Assembly (NCBI GenBank): GCA_964550635.1
Contig: CAZJZV010000003.1
Span: 59,579-123,578 of the forward strand
DNA from: RGIG4097 sp964550635
GTDB lineage: Bacteria; Bacillota; Clostridia; Christensenellales; CAG-917
Direction: 5' to 3'
Length of the DNA stretch: 64,000 bases
In this document: positions 9,001-16,044 of the stretch, piece by piece
Numbering within the stretch: position 1 is the stretch's first letter
Layout of the letters: each line of letters starts with the position of its first letter
Translations under genes and position numbers: made by a program
The notes under the pieces: model-generated
The model's input: the letters and a program-made list of their open reading frames with translations, nothing else
Databases searched by the model: none
What the model was told of the DNA's origin: nothing

Positions 9001-11672
9001 AAAAAGGAAAGAGAGTGGAATTTTTCGAGTATCTCTTGAAGTGCGAAGAGTTGAGAGCGACCTATGCAAAACGTCGTGCGGAAGTCGCAAAACTTATGGG
9101 TATGGACGGCGCGGCCGACGCGCGAGTTTCCGAAGAAGCGACTGCGATTTGCAATATCTACGACGGCGCGAAAATCCTGTTTGCCGATTGCGACTATCGT
9201 CAATTTGAAGACGCTTGCCGCAGGCTTTCAGAGAAAAAACCGCATATTCTTCTCGGATATTACACGAGTGCGTATGCGACTGCAACCGGTGCTAAAAATA
9301 CGTTCAACGAGTTGTTCCGCATAAACCATACGAACCAAAAGGACGAAATCAATTCGACTATAGATTATATAAGCAATATAGCGAAGAATATAGACCTAAT
9401 TCCCAGTTGGTGCAGGTATCAGTCCATCGTCGAGAGGTGCGGACAAGAAGGATTCGACTTCGTTCTCGAACCGCTTGCGACGGGTGAAATCACCGCAGAA
9501 GACGTGCTTCGCAGTTTCAAGAAGTGCGTATACTACAACTTCATCAGGAGCGAGCTGTATCTCGACGACGTTTTGTGTCGTTTCTCGGGCTTGACTCTCG
9601 AAGAAACTATGCAAAAATTCCGAATACTCACCGACGAATACGAGAAGTTGACCAAAATCAATTTGTACAATTCTCTCGTCTACGGCTTGCCCAAGACGGA
9701 CACCGCAGGTGAGCATAACCTTGAAAGAGTGCTACTCTACCGCGCGGAAAAAACGAATATGCAAGGCACGACGATAAGGTCGTTGTTTGCGCAAATTCCC
9801 GAAATTCTCAAAGCGACTTGTCCTTGTATGTTGATGAGTCCCGTATCCGTTGCGCAGTATCTCGACATTGAGGGCGAAAAATTCGATCTCGTCGTGTTCG
9901 ACGAAGCGTCGCAAGTCCCGACTTCAGAAGCGATCGGCGCGATTGCAAGGGGCAAGAACGTGATAATCGTCGGCGACCCCGAACAACTTCCGCCCACGAC
10001 CTTCTTCCGCTCGGACTACAAGGACGACTCCCACTACGAAGTCGAAGACCTTGAAAGCATTTTGGACGATTGCCTTGCGGTCGGAATGCCCGAAAGACAC
10101 CTGCTCTGGCACTACCGTAGCAACCACGAAAGTCTTATTGCATTCTCGAACTCGATGTTTTACGGCAACACGCTACTCACCTTCCCGTCCCCCGGCGAAC
10201 TCAATGCAAAAGTGCGCCTTGTCTACGTGGACGGCGTATACGAAAGGGGCGGAACGAAACACAACAAGAAGGAAGCGGATGCGCTTGTCAAGCACGTGCT
10301 TGAAAGACTCAAAAATCCCGTGGAGCGCACGCGTTCTATCGGTATCGTGACCTTCAACACCGCACAACAAAACTACATAGAAGACAAACTCGCGACCGCA
10401 ATTCACGGCGCGGGACTCGACGACGTTGCCTACGACCGCGACGAGCCGATTTTCGTCAAGAACCTTGAGAACGTACAGGGCGACGAAAGAGACGTCATAT
10501 TGTTCAGTGTCGGTTACGGTCCCGACCAAAACGGCAAATTATCCCTCAATTTCGGACCGATAAACCAGCAGGGCGGTTATAAACGCCTTAACGTTGCAGT
10601 CACGAGAGCAAGAAGTGAAATGGTCGTTTTCAGTTCGGTTACGGGCAATATGATCGACTTGAATCGCACGGATAGCGCGGGCGTAAAAGCGTTGAAAGCG
10701 TTCCTTGACTACGCGGAAAAAGGTACGGATATGCTCGCAATCAGTGCGGACGATACGGGTAGGACGGTCAAGGGTCTCGGCGAAAACGTCGCTCACGATT
10801 TGAAGGATAGGGGACTTGTGTGCGAAAGCAATTTGGGCGTGTCCGATTTCAGAATTGACGTGGCGGTCGTCGATCCGAGAGATAAGGACAAATATATCCT
10901 TGCAATCATCATCGACAGTGAAAATACCGCGCGCATTCCGTCCGTCAGGGATAGAATGACCATGCAGACGAAGATACTCAAAAAACTCGGTTGGAATACC
11001 TACAACCTTTGGAGTATCAACTACTACAACAACCCGCGCAGGGAAATCAACAAGATCAAAGAACTCGTTTCCACTCTCACCGAGAAGAAAGTCGTGTCCA
11101 AAAAGACGGTCAAGGAAGCGATGTCGAGATACAAACAAAACTACAAGAGTTTGTATATCAAACCGTCCGCAAAGAGCGGCGTGGACTACGTGATGAATTT
11201 CGCAAACGAAGAAGCGATACTCTCAAAAATCCGCGCGGTCATCGAAACGGAATCCCCCGTCGAATACGGCTATCTACTTGACAAGATGCTCTCCGCCTAC
11301 TGCGTGCCGAAGACTGCGAAAAAGGCGGTTAAACAAATTGCAACGTATATCGAAGAATACGAGAGTTTCCGCCAAGAAATAGACGGCAAGATTTTCTACG
11401 TTGACAAACCTGTCGCGACTTTCCGCCCCATAGACGAGAGAGTGCCGAGAGATTTGTCGAAGATACACCCCGACGAGATTCTGGCATGTGCGAGATGCGC
11501 AATCGAAATTTCGGTGAATTTGGACAAGGACGACCTTGTCAAAGAGATTTTCAAACTCTTCAATTCACCGAAACGCACGAAAGTCGCAACCGAATGGGTG
11601 GAAAAGACCATTGCATCCGCCATATCGAAAGGGGAAATCATAGTTACCCCCGAAGGCTACTGCAAAGTGTAA
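6048..11672 (+). CDS. DUF4011 SF1 helicase with Vsr-like nuclease, Hhe-like defence protein
   Basis: This 1874-aa multidomain protein has, in order: an N-terminal beta-rich segment with the motif IRNSSSEDVGNVTVEVFS; a transglutaminase-like stretch near residues 200-270; a DUF4011 region with WERRLLELDLRNGLLNFR; an SF1 (COG1112-type) helicase with Walker A GPPGTGKS (Lys679) and DEAS box (1285-1288); a restriction-endonuclease-like domain related to Vsr/MTES_1575 (RIDVAVV, IIIDSE, then LGWNTYNLWS); and a DUF3320-like winged C-terminus. The architecture DUF4011-helicase-Vsr is that of the Hhe antiviral family (from memory). I use the ATG at 6048 because ACGGAG lies upstream; a TTG at 5991 would add 19 residues. 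Its place beside the CRISPR locus supports a defence role (inference). Confidence 0.8.
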   Translation: MADKFVVKFDCASPVSYYMVQNGISPIQRLYIRNSSSEDVGNVTVEVFSTPAFLLPEERVQEVFPSRANLRFDGMGKLSPLFMVAQDKRIDGTVTVRVKADGEVVAEETATISVLAFDECNLVNPESVATFVRRTPDVNRYVNLARKKLAEWKVADKGAGYAQNGKNSVRNYFASCYSVLAESGFIRQKLAPTAETSMVTEFSEVFDSKIATPLELSLALASMLESAGFNPIIGKAGEKWFVGCFLIEQCFSDKVVDDSSVIAGKTVSGANELSVIPLDALYAGEAFEKAEKSATTFLKKLPEIDFFVDVKRARIMGVKPLPTRVKTAVGYDLVESKDYTNAHAPVKIKEYSADITGNTVYSREKQWERRLLELDLRNGLLNFRISQTAVKVLTSSLDDFVEGLSASKSFSLEARPSDAKEGDEKYSPTFDNAETLKPLREYVRYEYLNKKLHTVYATKEHEKTLLNLFRKGKTLQEESGDSGLYVCAGFLKWRENEDGDFKYAPVLLYPVSVSKKGISAPVYTADIDVEDVQINCTLLEFLYQEFNMDMRGLGNVPLSDTGSILAVVSRIKKEISSRSGWSIVDDVFMNALSFTNYLMWHDVRHHMDKMKESPLIRSLIANRIDDECTCPAESVCTDNAYVGKNRMYLPISADSSQYDAIVSSLNGSFVLHGPPGTGKSQTITNIIVNNIVRGRRVLFVAEKMAALNVVYKRLKDIGVGDFCLELHSDKTHKTEVLSKIIHTLNLSSAQNDVDFDEKRKEIAECIGKLESEMEAMHKKRYLGFSLYEAMLAYLENADAPDCLRIDNSFYEKLTLTSFNKHLDLLTELALRAKECGDIEKSPFRYIGKFDYDEEWREDADAILSVYSMELKHLKQYARELQTLFNMRTISLTGEKLRALNVIAKGLNEDKYVVNYFKNTRGEDNAKGVLDSYLEARKNATALADECYRTYNVLLGSASIDEIKSAIARPSFPPKSVKKLIPDNLEKGKRVEFFEYLLKCEELRATYAKRRAEVAKLMGMDGAADARVSEEATAICNIYDGAKILFADCDYRQFEDACRRLSEKKPHILLGYYTSAYATATGAKNTFNELFRINHTNQKDEINSTIDYISNIAKNIDLIPSWCRYQSIVERCGQEGFDFVLEPLATGEITAEDVLRSFKKCVYYNFIRSELYLDDVLCRFSGLTLEETMQKFRILTDEYEKLTKINLYNSLVYGLPKTDTAGEHNLERVLLYRAEKTNMQGTTIRSLFAQIPEILKATCPCMLMSPVSVAQYLDIEGEKFDLVVFDEASQVPTSEAIGAIARGKNVIIVGDPEQLPPTTFFRSDYKDDSHYEVEDLESILDDCLAVGMPERHLLWHYRSNHESLIAFSNSMFYGNTLLTFPSPGELNAKVRLVYVDGVYERGGTKHNKKEADALVKHVLERLKNPVERTRSIGIVTFNTAQQNYIEDKLATAIHGAGLDDVAYDRDEPIFVKNLENVQGDERDVILFSVGYGPDQNGKLSLNFGPINQQGGYKRLNVAVTRARSEMVVFSSVTGNMIDLNRTDSAGVKALKAFLDYAEKGTDMLAISADDTGRTVKGLGENVAHDLKDRGLVCESNLGVSDFRIDVAVVDPRDKDKYILAIIIDSENTARIPSVRDRMTMQTKILKKLGWNTYNLWSINYYNNPRREINKIKELVSTLTEKKVVSKKTVKEAMSRYKQNYKSLYIKPSAKSGVDYVMNFANEEAILSKIRAVIETESPVEYGYLLDKMLSAYCVPKTAKKAVKQIATYIEEYESFRQEIDGKIFYVDKPVATFRPIDERVPRDLSKIHPDEILACARCAIEISVNLDKDDLVKEIFKLFNSPKRTKVATEWVEKTIASAISKGEIIVTPEGYCKV

Positions 11673-11710
11673 AAGGGAATAATCATCTGACAAAAAATAA
11701 TTGAAACGAA

Positions 11711-11743
11711 AGAGAGTCGAGCGAAATGCTTGACTCTCTTTTT
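11711..11743 (+). terminator. Rho-independent terminator after the helicase gene
   Basis: The stem GAGAGTC-GAGC / GCTT-GACTCTC (11711-11737, one G-U pair) with a 5-nt loop is followed by seven T. It lies 38 nt after the helicase stop codon. Confidence 0.85.
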
Positions 11744-11747
11744 TTGA

Positions 11748-11960
11748 GTGAGATTGCTATGCAGTTATATTTGCCTTATGGCAAGTGATATTACTCCGTA
11801 GTGATATTCGCCTGTGGTGAGTTGTATTCTTTGCGGGGCAAAGAGTGATATTGAAGTCTGGCGACTTCTGTGAGATTGCTGCGCAGTTATATTTGCCTTA
11901 TGGCAAGTGGTATTACTTCGTAGTGAGATTCACCTGCGGTGAGTGAGATTGCTATGCAGT
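11748..11960. repeat. Array of eleven short hairpins joined by GTGATATT-like linkers
   Basis: Eleven units of about 19 bp follow one another. Each has a linker of the type GTGATATT, GTGAGATT or TATAT, then a small stem-loop. Examples are TTGCC-ttat-GGCAA (twice), TCTTTGC-ggg-GCAAAGA, GAAGTC-tggc-GACTTC and CACC-tgc-GGTG. Stems differ between units but stay self-complementary; several units recur in the same order (GC..GCAGT, TTGCC..GGCAA, ACT..AGT, C.CC..GGTG). The array lies between two convergent genes. Confidence 0.75.
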
Positions 11961-11971
11961 TGAAAGTATAG

Positions 11972-13174
11972 TCAGTCGGCTTGCGGGACATCCGCGATTT
12001 TGGATTTTTCCGCCTTGATTTGCTTGTTCAAGATTTCGTTCATCACGATGAAAAGCAGGAAGATTGCGCATATAAACAACGGCAACCATTTCGTGCCTAC
12101 GCCACCTGCAAGAAGTCCGAAAGCAGGGGGAATAAAGGTGAAACCCGCATACGCAAAGGACATTTCCACACCGATGAGTGCTTGGGAATTTTCCTTGCCG
12201 AAGTTGTAGGGAGTGGAGTGTATGATCGACGGATAGACGGGTGCGCAACCGAGTCCGATGACCACGAAAGCGATAGGCGCAACGACAGATTTTCCCACGG
12301 GGATGAAGAGCAAAATTATGCCGATTGCGACGATGCCCGCACCGAGACGAATCATATTTTTGTCTCCGAGTTTGCCTGTGATGAAACCTGAAATTATGCG
12401 CCCGACCGCCATTCCGATATAGAACATAGACGCAAACGCGGCGGCTCTTTCTTCTGTTATTCCGCAGGACTCAACCATATACGTACTTGCCCAATTCATC
12501 ACCGTGCTTTCGAGTGCGCAGTAGCAGAAAAATGTGATGAACAGACAAATTGCGCCTTTTAACTTCAGTTTCTGCAAAAACGTAAGGTCTGCGGGGACGA
12601 CTTCTTCTTGCTCTGCGAAGACGTTGTTTTTCTTTTTCCAAAGGGGTGCGGAGCATGCGATAACGATGAGTATCCCGATTTGTGCGTAGGCGACGATTCT
12701 ATATCCTTGTTGCCAACCAAGGCTTGCGGAGAGTGCGTAACTCATCACGTAGGGACTTGCAATTGCGCCTATTCCCCAGAATGCGTGAAGCCAACTCATA
12801 TGGCGGGATGCGTAGTGCAGTGCCACGTAGTTGTTGAGTGCGGAGTCTATCGCGCCCGCGCCCAGCCCGTAGGGAATGGCGAATATGCATAGCATCCAAA
12901 ATTTCGTCGAGAATGAAAAACCGATGAGTCCCGCGACGGTCAGTGCGATACTCACGACGGTGACAAGGTGTGTGCCGAATTTTTTCGTTGTCTTGTCCGA
13001 GAAGAAACTTGCGATTATCGTGCAGGCGGAAATTATCATCGTGACGTAGCCCATATACGACGTCGGCACTCCCAAAACTTCGCGCATAACGGGCCATCCC
13101 GAGCCAAGCAATGAGTCGGGAAGTCCAAGACTGATAAAGCCGAGATAGATGATGACGAGAAGTAGAGTTGCCAT
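11972..13174 (-). CDS. MFS transporter
   Basis: This is a 400-aa major facilitator superfamily permease with about twelve hydrophobic segments in two halves joined by a charged loop (WKKKNN region). The first half carries the loop 2-3 type motif FFSDKTTKKFG. The substrate cannot be inferred; the pattern resembles sugar or drug permeases of gut Firmicutes. I choose the ATG at 13174. A TTG start at 13213 would fall inside the -35 box of a good promoter. There is no Shine-Dalgarno sequence, and the -10 ends 8 nt before this ATG, so the mRNA is probably leaderless. It is convergent with the helicase gene across a hairpin array. Confidence 0.85.
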   Translation of the reverse strand: MATLLLVIIYLGFISLGLPDSLLGSGWPVMREVLGVPTSYMGYVTMIISACTIIASFFSDKTTKKFGTHLVTVVSIALTVAGLIGFSFSTKFWMLCIFAIPYGLGAGAIDSALNNYVALHYASRHMSWLHAFWGIGAIASPYVMSYALSASLGWQQGYRIVAYAQIGILIVIACSAPLWKKKNNVFAEQEEVVPADLTFLQKLKLKGAICLFITFFCYCALESTVMNWASTYMVESCGITEERAAAFASMFYIGMAVGRIISGFITGKLGDKNMIRLGAGIVAIGIILLFIPVGKSVVAPIAFVVIGLGCAPVYPSIIHSTPYNFGKENSQALIGVEMSFAYAGFTFIPPAFGLLAGGVGTKWLPLFICAIFLLFIVMNEILNKQIKAEKSKIADVPQAD

Positions 13175-13181
13175 GCGAAAA

Positions 13182-13210
13182 ATTTTAGTCTTTTGAAAAA
13201 CCCTTGTCAA
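13182..13210 (-). promoter_or_regulatory. Promoter of the MFS gene, predicted leaderless
   Basis: On the minus strand TTGACA (13205-13210), a 17-nt spacer and TAAAAT (13182-13187) are followed by the ATG at 13174. The expected transcription start coincides with the A of the ATG. Confidence 0.75.
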
Positions 13211-13260
13211 CAATATAAAAATAAAAAACGAACTTTAAGAGTCCAAAAACTCGCTGTAGT

Positions 13261-13298
13261 TTTGTCATTCCGAGCGTAGCATGGGAATCTCCCGGAAG
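13261..13298 (+). repeat. Partial dispersed repeat (GTCATTCCGAGCG type)
   Basis: The sequence TTTGTCATTCCGAGCG followed by GGGAATCTCCC resembles one end of a palindromic dispersed repeat that recurs in gut bacterial genomes (recollection, not searched). No matching other end is seen here, so this is a remnant. Confidence 0.4.
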
Positions 13299-13318
13299 GG
13301 TAACGTTGCGGCTTGGGT

Positions 13319-13541
13319 GCGGCTTGGGGACGGAGCAAAAATACGCACAACTGCGTAAAATTGCTCCGTCCCCAAGCCGCAGTCAGAGTTGTGTAAAAAG
13401 TGAGTGAAAGTGAACGTACAGTTGGAATTTGTGTGGATTATAGGGATAAATAGTGCGTGTTTTGCTCCGTCCCTAAATACGCACAACTGCGTATTTTTGC
13501 TCCGTCCCCAAGCCGCATTTTTGCTCCGTCCCCAAGCCGCA
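13319..13541. repeat. Nested palindromes with GGGGACGGAGC core
   Basis: A perfect 20-bp inverted repeat (13319-13338 with 13361-13380, arms GCGGCTTGGGGACGGAGCAA) encloses a second hairpin TACGCA-caac-TGCGTA. Further half copies of the right arm lie near 13460-13475, 13493-13515 and 13520-13541. The form resembles REP-type elements mobilised in trans by Y1 transposases (family knowledge). No transposase is present in this window. Confidence 0.75.
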
Positions 13542-13553
13542 GTTGAAACGCAA

Positions 13554-13577
13554 TAAAAAACTCACCGCGCGGTGAGT
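13554..13577 (-). terminator. Terminator of the degV-family gene
   Basis: On the minus strand ACTCACC-gcgc-GGTGAGT (13560-13577) is followed by a run of T (13554-13559). It lies just past the stop codon of the DegV gene. Confidence 0.85.
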
Positions 13578-13581
13578 CGTG

Positions 13582-14463
13582 TTAGCGGATGAAGGGGATT
13601 TTGTCTTTGGCGAGATAGAACAGAGTCAGTCCGCCTTTGCCAAGGTGCGTGCCGACGATAGGGGAGATTTCCGCGATTTGTACGTTGGTTTTGCCTAGTC
13701 GAGTTTCCACCATTTTTTTCAAGGTCATAGCATCGTCGAACGCATCGCAGTGGGCGATGATGATAAGTTTGTCGTCGTAGCCTGCGTTTTTGACTTCCAT
13801 TTTGTCCACCATGGTTTTGAGCGCGGGGCGTCTTCCCATAACGGTGTTGGTGGGAACCAGTTTGCCTTCGTCGGACACCATAAGGACGGGTTTCATATTG
13901 AGTGCTTTTCCGACGGTAGCGGTGGTTTTTTTCAGTCTACCGCCACGGTAGAGATGCATCAAATCGTCCACGGTGAAAACGTGACCTATATGGTCGCGGA
14001 GTTCGGAAGCGTAGTGCGTGCATTCGTCGAAACTTGCGCCTTCGTCGCGCTTGCGAAGCACGTAATAGACGAGAAGTGCTTCCCCGCACGTTGCGGACAG
14101 ACTGTCCACGACGGCGACTTTTCTATCGGGATAGTTTTTCATTGCACCGCTTGCCGCTTTCAAATATCCTTCGTAACTTCCGCTGAGTGCGGACGAGAAA
14201 GAGACATGCAAAATATCGTATCCTTTTGCGAGAATATCTTCAAAAAACGATTGCGTATTCTCGACGGATACCATAGAAGTGGAAGAAGTTTTCCCCTCGG
14301 ACAAAAGTTGATAAAACTCCTTGTTGGAAAGTCCGTCCGAGCACGAATAAAGTTTGCCGTCCACTACGTACGACATATCGAGCACGGCAAAGTCCGTTTC
14401 GTCCTTCAACAAGAAGTCGGGGTAGTCCGCCGTTTTATCCGTTGTTATAAAAAACTTATCCAT
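13582..14463 (-). CDS. DegV family protein (fatty-acid binding)
   Basis: DegV/FakB proteins bind a fatty acid and present it to the fatty-acid kinase FakA for incorporation into phospholipid. The 293-aa length is that of the family. Typical features are the N-terminal strand with TTDKTADYP, the SSTSMVS segment, the SFSSALSGSY loop that holds the carboxylate, and the GGRLKK and GTHLGKGG regions toward the C-terminus. No fakA is visible here, and its ligand is unknown. It lacks a Shine-Dalgarno site; a TTGACT-17-TATTTT promoter ends 7 nt before the ATG. It is divergent from the ZIP transporter gene. Confidence 0.9.
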   Translation of the reverse strand: MDKFFITTDKTADYPDFLLKDETDFAVLDMSYVVDGKLYSCSDGLSNKEFYQLLSEGKTSSTSMVSVENTQSFFEDILAKGYDILHVSFSSALSGSYEGYLKAASGAMKNYPDRKVAVVDSLSATCGEALLVYYVLRKRDEGASFDECTHYASELRDHIGHVFTVDDLMHLYRGGRLKKTTATVGKALNMKPVLMVSDEGKLVPTNTVMGRRPALKTMVDKMEVKNAGYDDKLIIIAHCDAFDDAMTLKKMVETRLGKTNVQIAEISPIVGTHLGKGGLTLFYLAKDKIPFIR

Positions 14464-14469
14464 ACCATA

Positions 14470-14498
14470 AAAATAGCATAAGACTTGCGTAAAGTCAA
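14470..14498 (-). promoter_or_regulatory. Promoter of the degV-family gene, predicted leaderless
   Basis: Minus-strand TTGACT (14493-14498), 17 nt, TATTTT (14470-14475); the ATG begins at 14463, 7 nt after the box. No ribosome binding site is visible between them. Confidence 0.6.
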
Positions 14499-14546
14499 AC
14501 GACGGGACTATCTTGCGCGTTTTATTAAAAGGAGATTAAAAGTTCT

Positions 14547-15386
14547 ATGTTCACTGGAATGAGTACGCTCACAAACGGCGAATTTATGGTAATAGTTTCC
14601 CTGATTGCAGGGGTATTGGGGACGGGGATAGGCGGTATTCTCGGCGTGCTTTTGAAGGGGAAAGGACAGGAAACAACGGGCAAAATTCTTGCTTTTGCGG
14701 GCGGAGTTATGACCGGTGTCGTGACTTTCGAGATGATACCCGAAGCGGTGGAAAAATCGGCGGTCGCGGGGCAGGATTATATCGGTGTTATCGTCGCTAC
14801 GCTATCTACGATAGCGGGCGCGCTCGGAGTATATGCGGTGAACGCAATTTTGGATTTCGTCGAAAAACGTGTCGGAGACGGCGGAAATCGAGTCGTCGCA
14901 ACCGTCCTTGCGATGAAAAACGATAAATCTGCGGATAGCAGAAAGAAAACTCTGCGCACAGGGATAGTGATGTTTTTTGCAATCGCTCTTCACAACTTCC
15001 CCGAAGGTATGGCGATAGGCGCGTCGGGTGTTGCGGAAACGTCGGCGGGAGTGCTTGTCGCTCTCGTCATAGCACTGCACGACGTCCCCGAAGGGACGGT
15101 CATATCCGCACCCTTATCGTCGGGCGGAGTGAAACCGATAAAAGCGATTTTTCTCTCTTTTCTTGCGGGTGCGTCAACGGTGCTCGGAGCGGTCGTCGGG
15201 GTTGCGGTGGGCGGAATAAGCGCTCTTGCGACGGGGGCATGTATGGGGCTTGCGGGCGGTGCGATGATATACGTGACTTTCCTTGAAATTCTGCCCGAAG
15301 CGACGGATATGAACGGCGGTGAACTTCCCGCGGTCAGTACGATTGCGGGGATAATCTGTTCGGCGGTTTTCGTGTTCGCGACGTAG
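14547..15386 (+). CDS. ZIP family metal transporter
   Basis: This 279-aa ZIP permease probably imports zinc or another divalent metal. It has about eight hydrophobic segments. The metal-site helices are clear: HNFPEGMAIG near residue 152 in TM4 and HDVPEGTVIS near residue 178 in TM5. A good AGGAG site precedes the ATG. The family is related to ZupT. The next gene (YyaC-like) starts about 35 nt after its stop and is probably co-transcribed. No Zur-type operator was recognised. Confidence 0.9.
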   Translation: MFTGMSTLTNGEFMVIVSLIAGVLGTGIGGILGVLLKGKGQETTGKILAFAGGVMTGVVTFEMIPEAVEKSAVAGQDYIGVIVATLSTIAGALGVYAVNAILDFVEKRVGDGGNRVVATVLAMKNDKSADSRKKTLRTGIVMFFAIALHNFPEGMAIGASGVAETSAGVLVALVIALHDVPEGTVISAPLSSGGVKPIKAIFLSFLAGASTVLGAVVGVAVGGISALATGACMGLAGGAMIYVTFLEILPEATDMNGGELPAVSTIAGIICSAVFVFAT

Positions 15387-15421
15387 TATGAAAATCGGCG
15401 GATTTGGCAACAATACCGCCT

Positions 15422-15877
15422 ATGGAAATAGTTATCGTTTGTTTTGGTGCGCCGAGTATTGCGGGGGATTCTTTAGGCCCTTACGTCGGCAGCGCACTCG
15501 TTGAAAAATACAATTTGCCGTGCTACGTATACGGCACTCTCGACCGTCCCTTGACCGCAAGGAATATGGACGAATATCTGCCTTTGATTTCGTCGTTGCA
15601 TCCGAGAGCGGTCGTGCTATCCGTGGATGCGTCCCTTGGCAAAAAGGAGCGGATAGGCAAGTTTACCGTGAGAGAAGACGGGGTGTGTCCCGCCGCGGTA
15701 GGCGGGAGAAAAAACCGCTACGGCGACGTCGGAATACTCGGTGTAGTGGGTGTGAACGACGGCAACTATATGCACGAACTTTTGAACGCAAACGGGGTTG
15801 AAGTGTCAAAAATGGCAGATAAAATAGCGTTTGTGATATATTCCGCAATTCGTATGCTTTTCAAATCGGTGGCGTGA
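15422..15877 (+). CDS. YyaC-family sporulation protein (DUF1256)
   Basis: The product matches the YyaC/DUF1256 family found in spore-formers: FGAPSIAGDSLGPYVGSAL near the start, VYGTLDRPLTARNMDEY, then LSVDASLGKKERIGKF and ILGVVGVND. The fold is related to the germination protease Gpr; the biochemical role is not settled. The ATG at 15422 gives 151 aa and starts at the conserved core. A TTG at 15404, with GGCGGA just upstream, would add six residues. It is one of several signs that this organism makes endospores. Confidence 0.8.
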   Translation: MEIVIVCFGAPSIAGDSLGPYVGSALVEKYNLPCYVYGTLDRPLTARNMDEYLPLISSLHPRAVVLSVDASLGKKERIGKFTVREDGVCPAAVGGRKNRYGDVGILGVVGVNDGNYMHELLNANGVEVSKMADKIAFVIYSAIRMLFKSVA

Positions 15878-15965
15878 GTTTAATTTTCGTTTAATCACGC
15901 CGCGCTATATTGTTTTTAGGCTCAAGTCCGTCAACGGCAATAATGAAGGAAATAGTGCCTTGTCG

Positions 15966-15994
15966 TTGACTTTTTTGCGTATAATATTTATAAT
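15966..15994 (+). promoter_or_regulatory. ftsH promoter
   Basis: TTGACT (15966-15971), a 17-nt spacer and TATAAT (15989-15994) precede ftsH, giving a leader of about 45 nt that includes the GGAGG site. Confidence 0.75.
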
Positions 15995-16044
15995 AATAAG
16001 ACATATCTATAATATTATGCCGAGGCTAGGTCTACGGAGGAATA

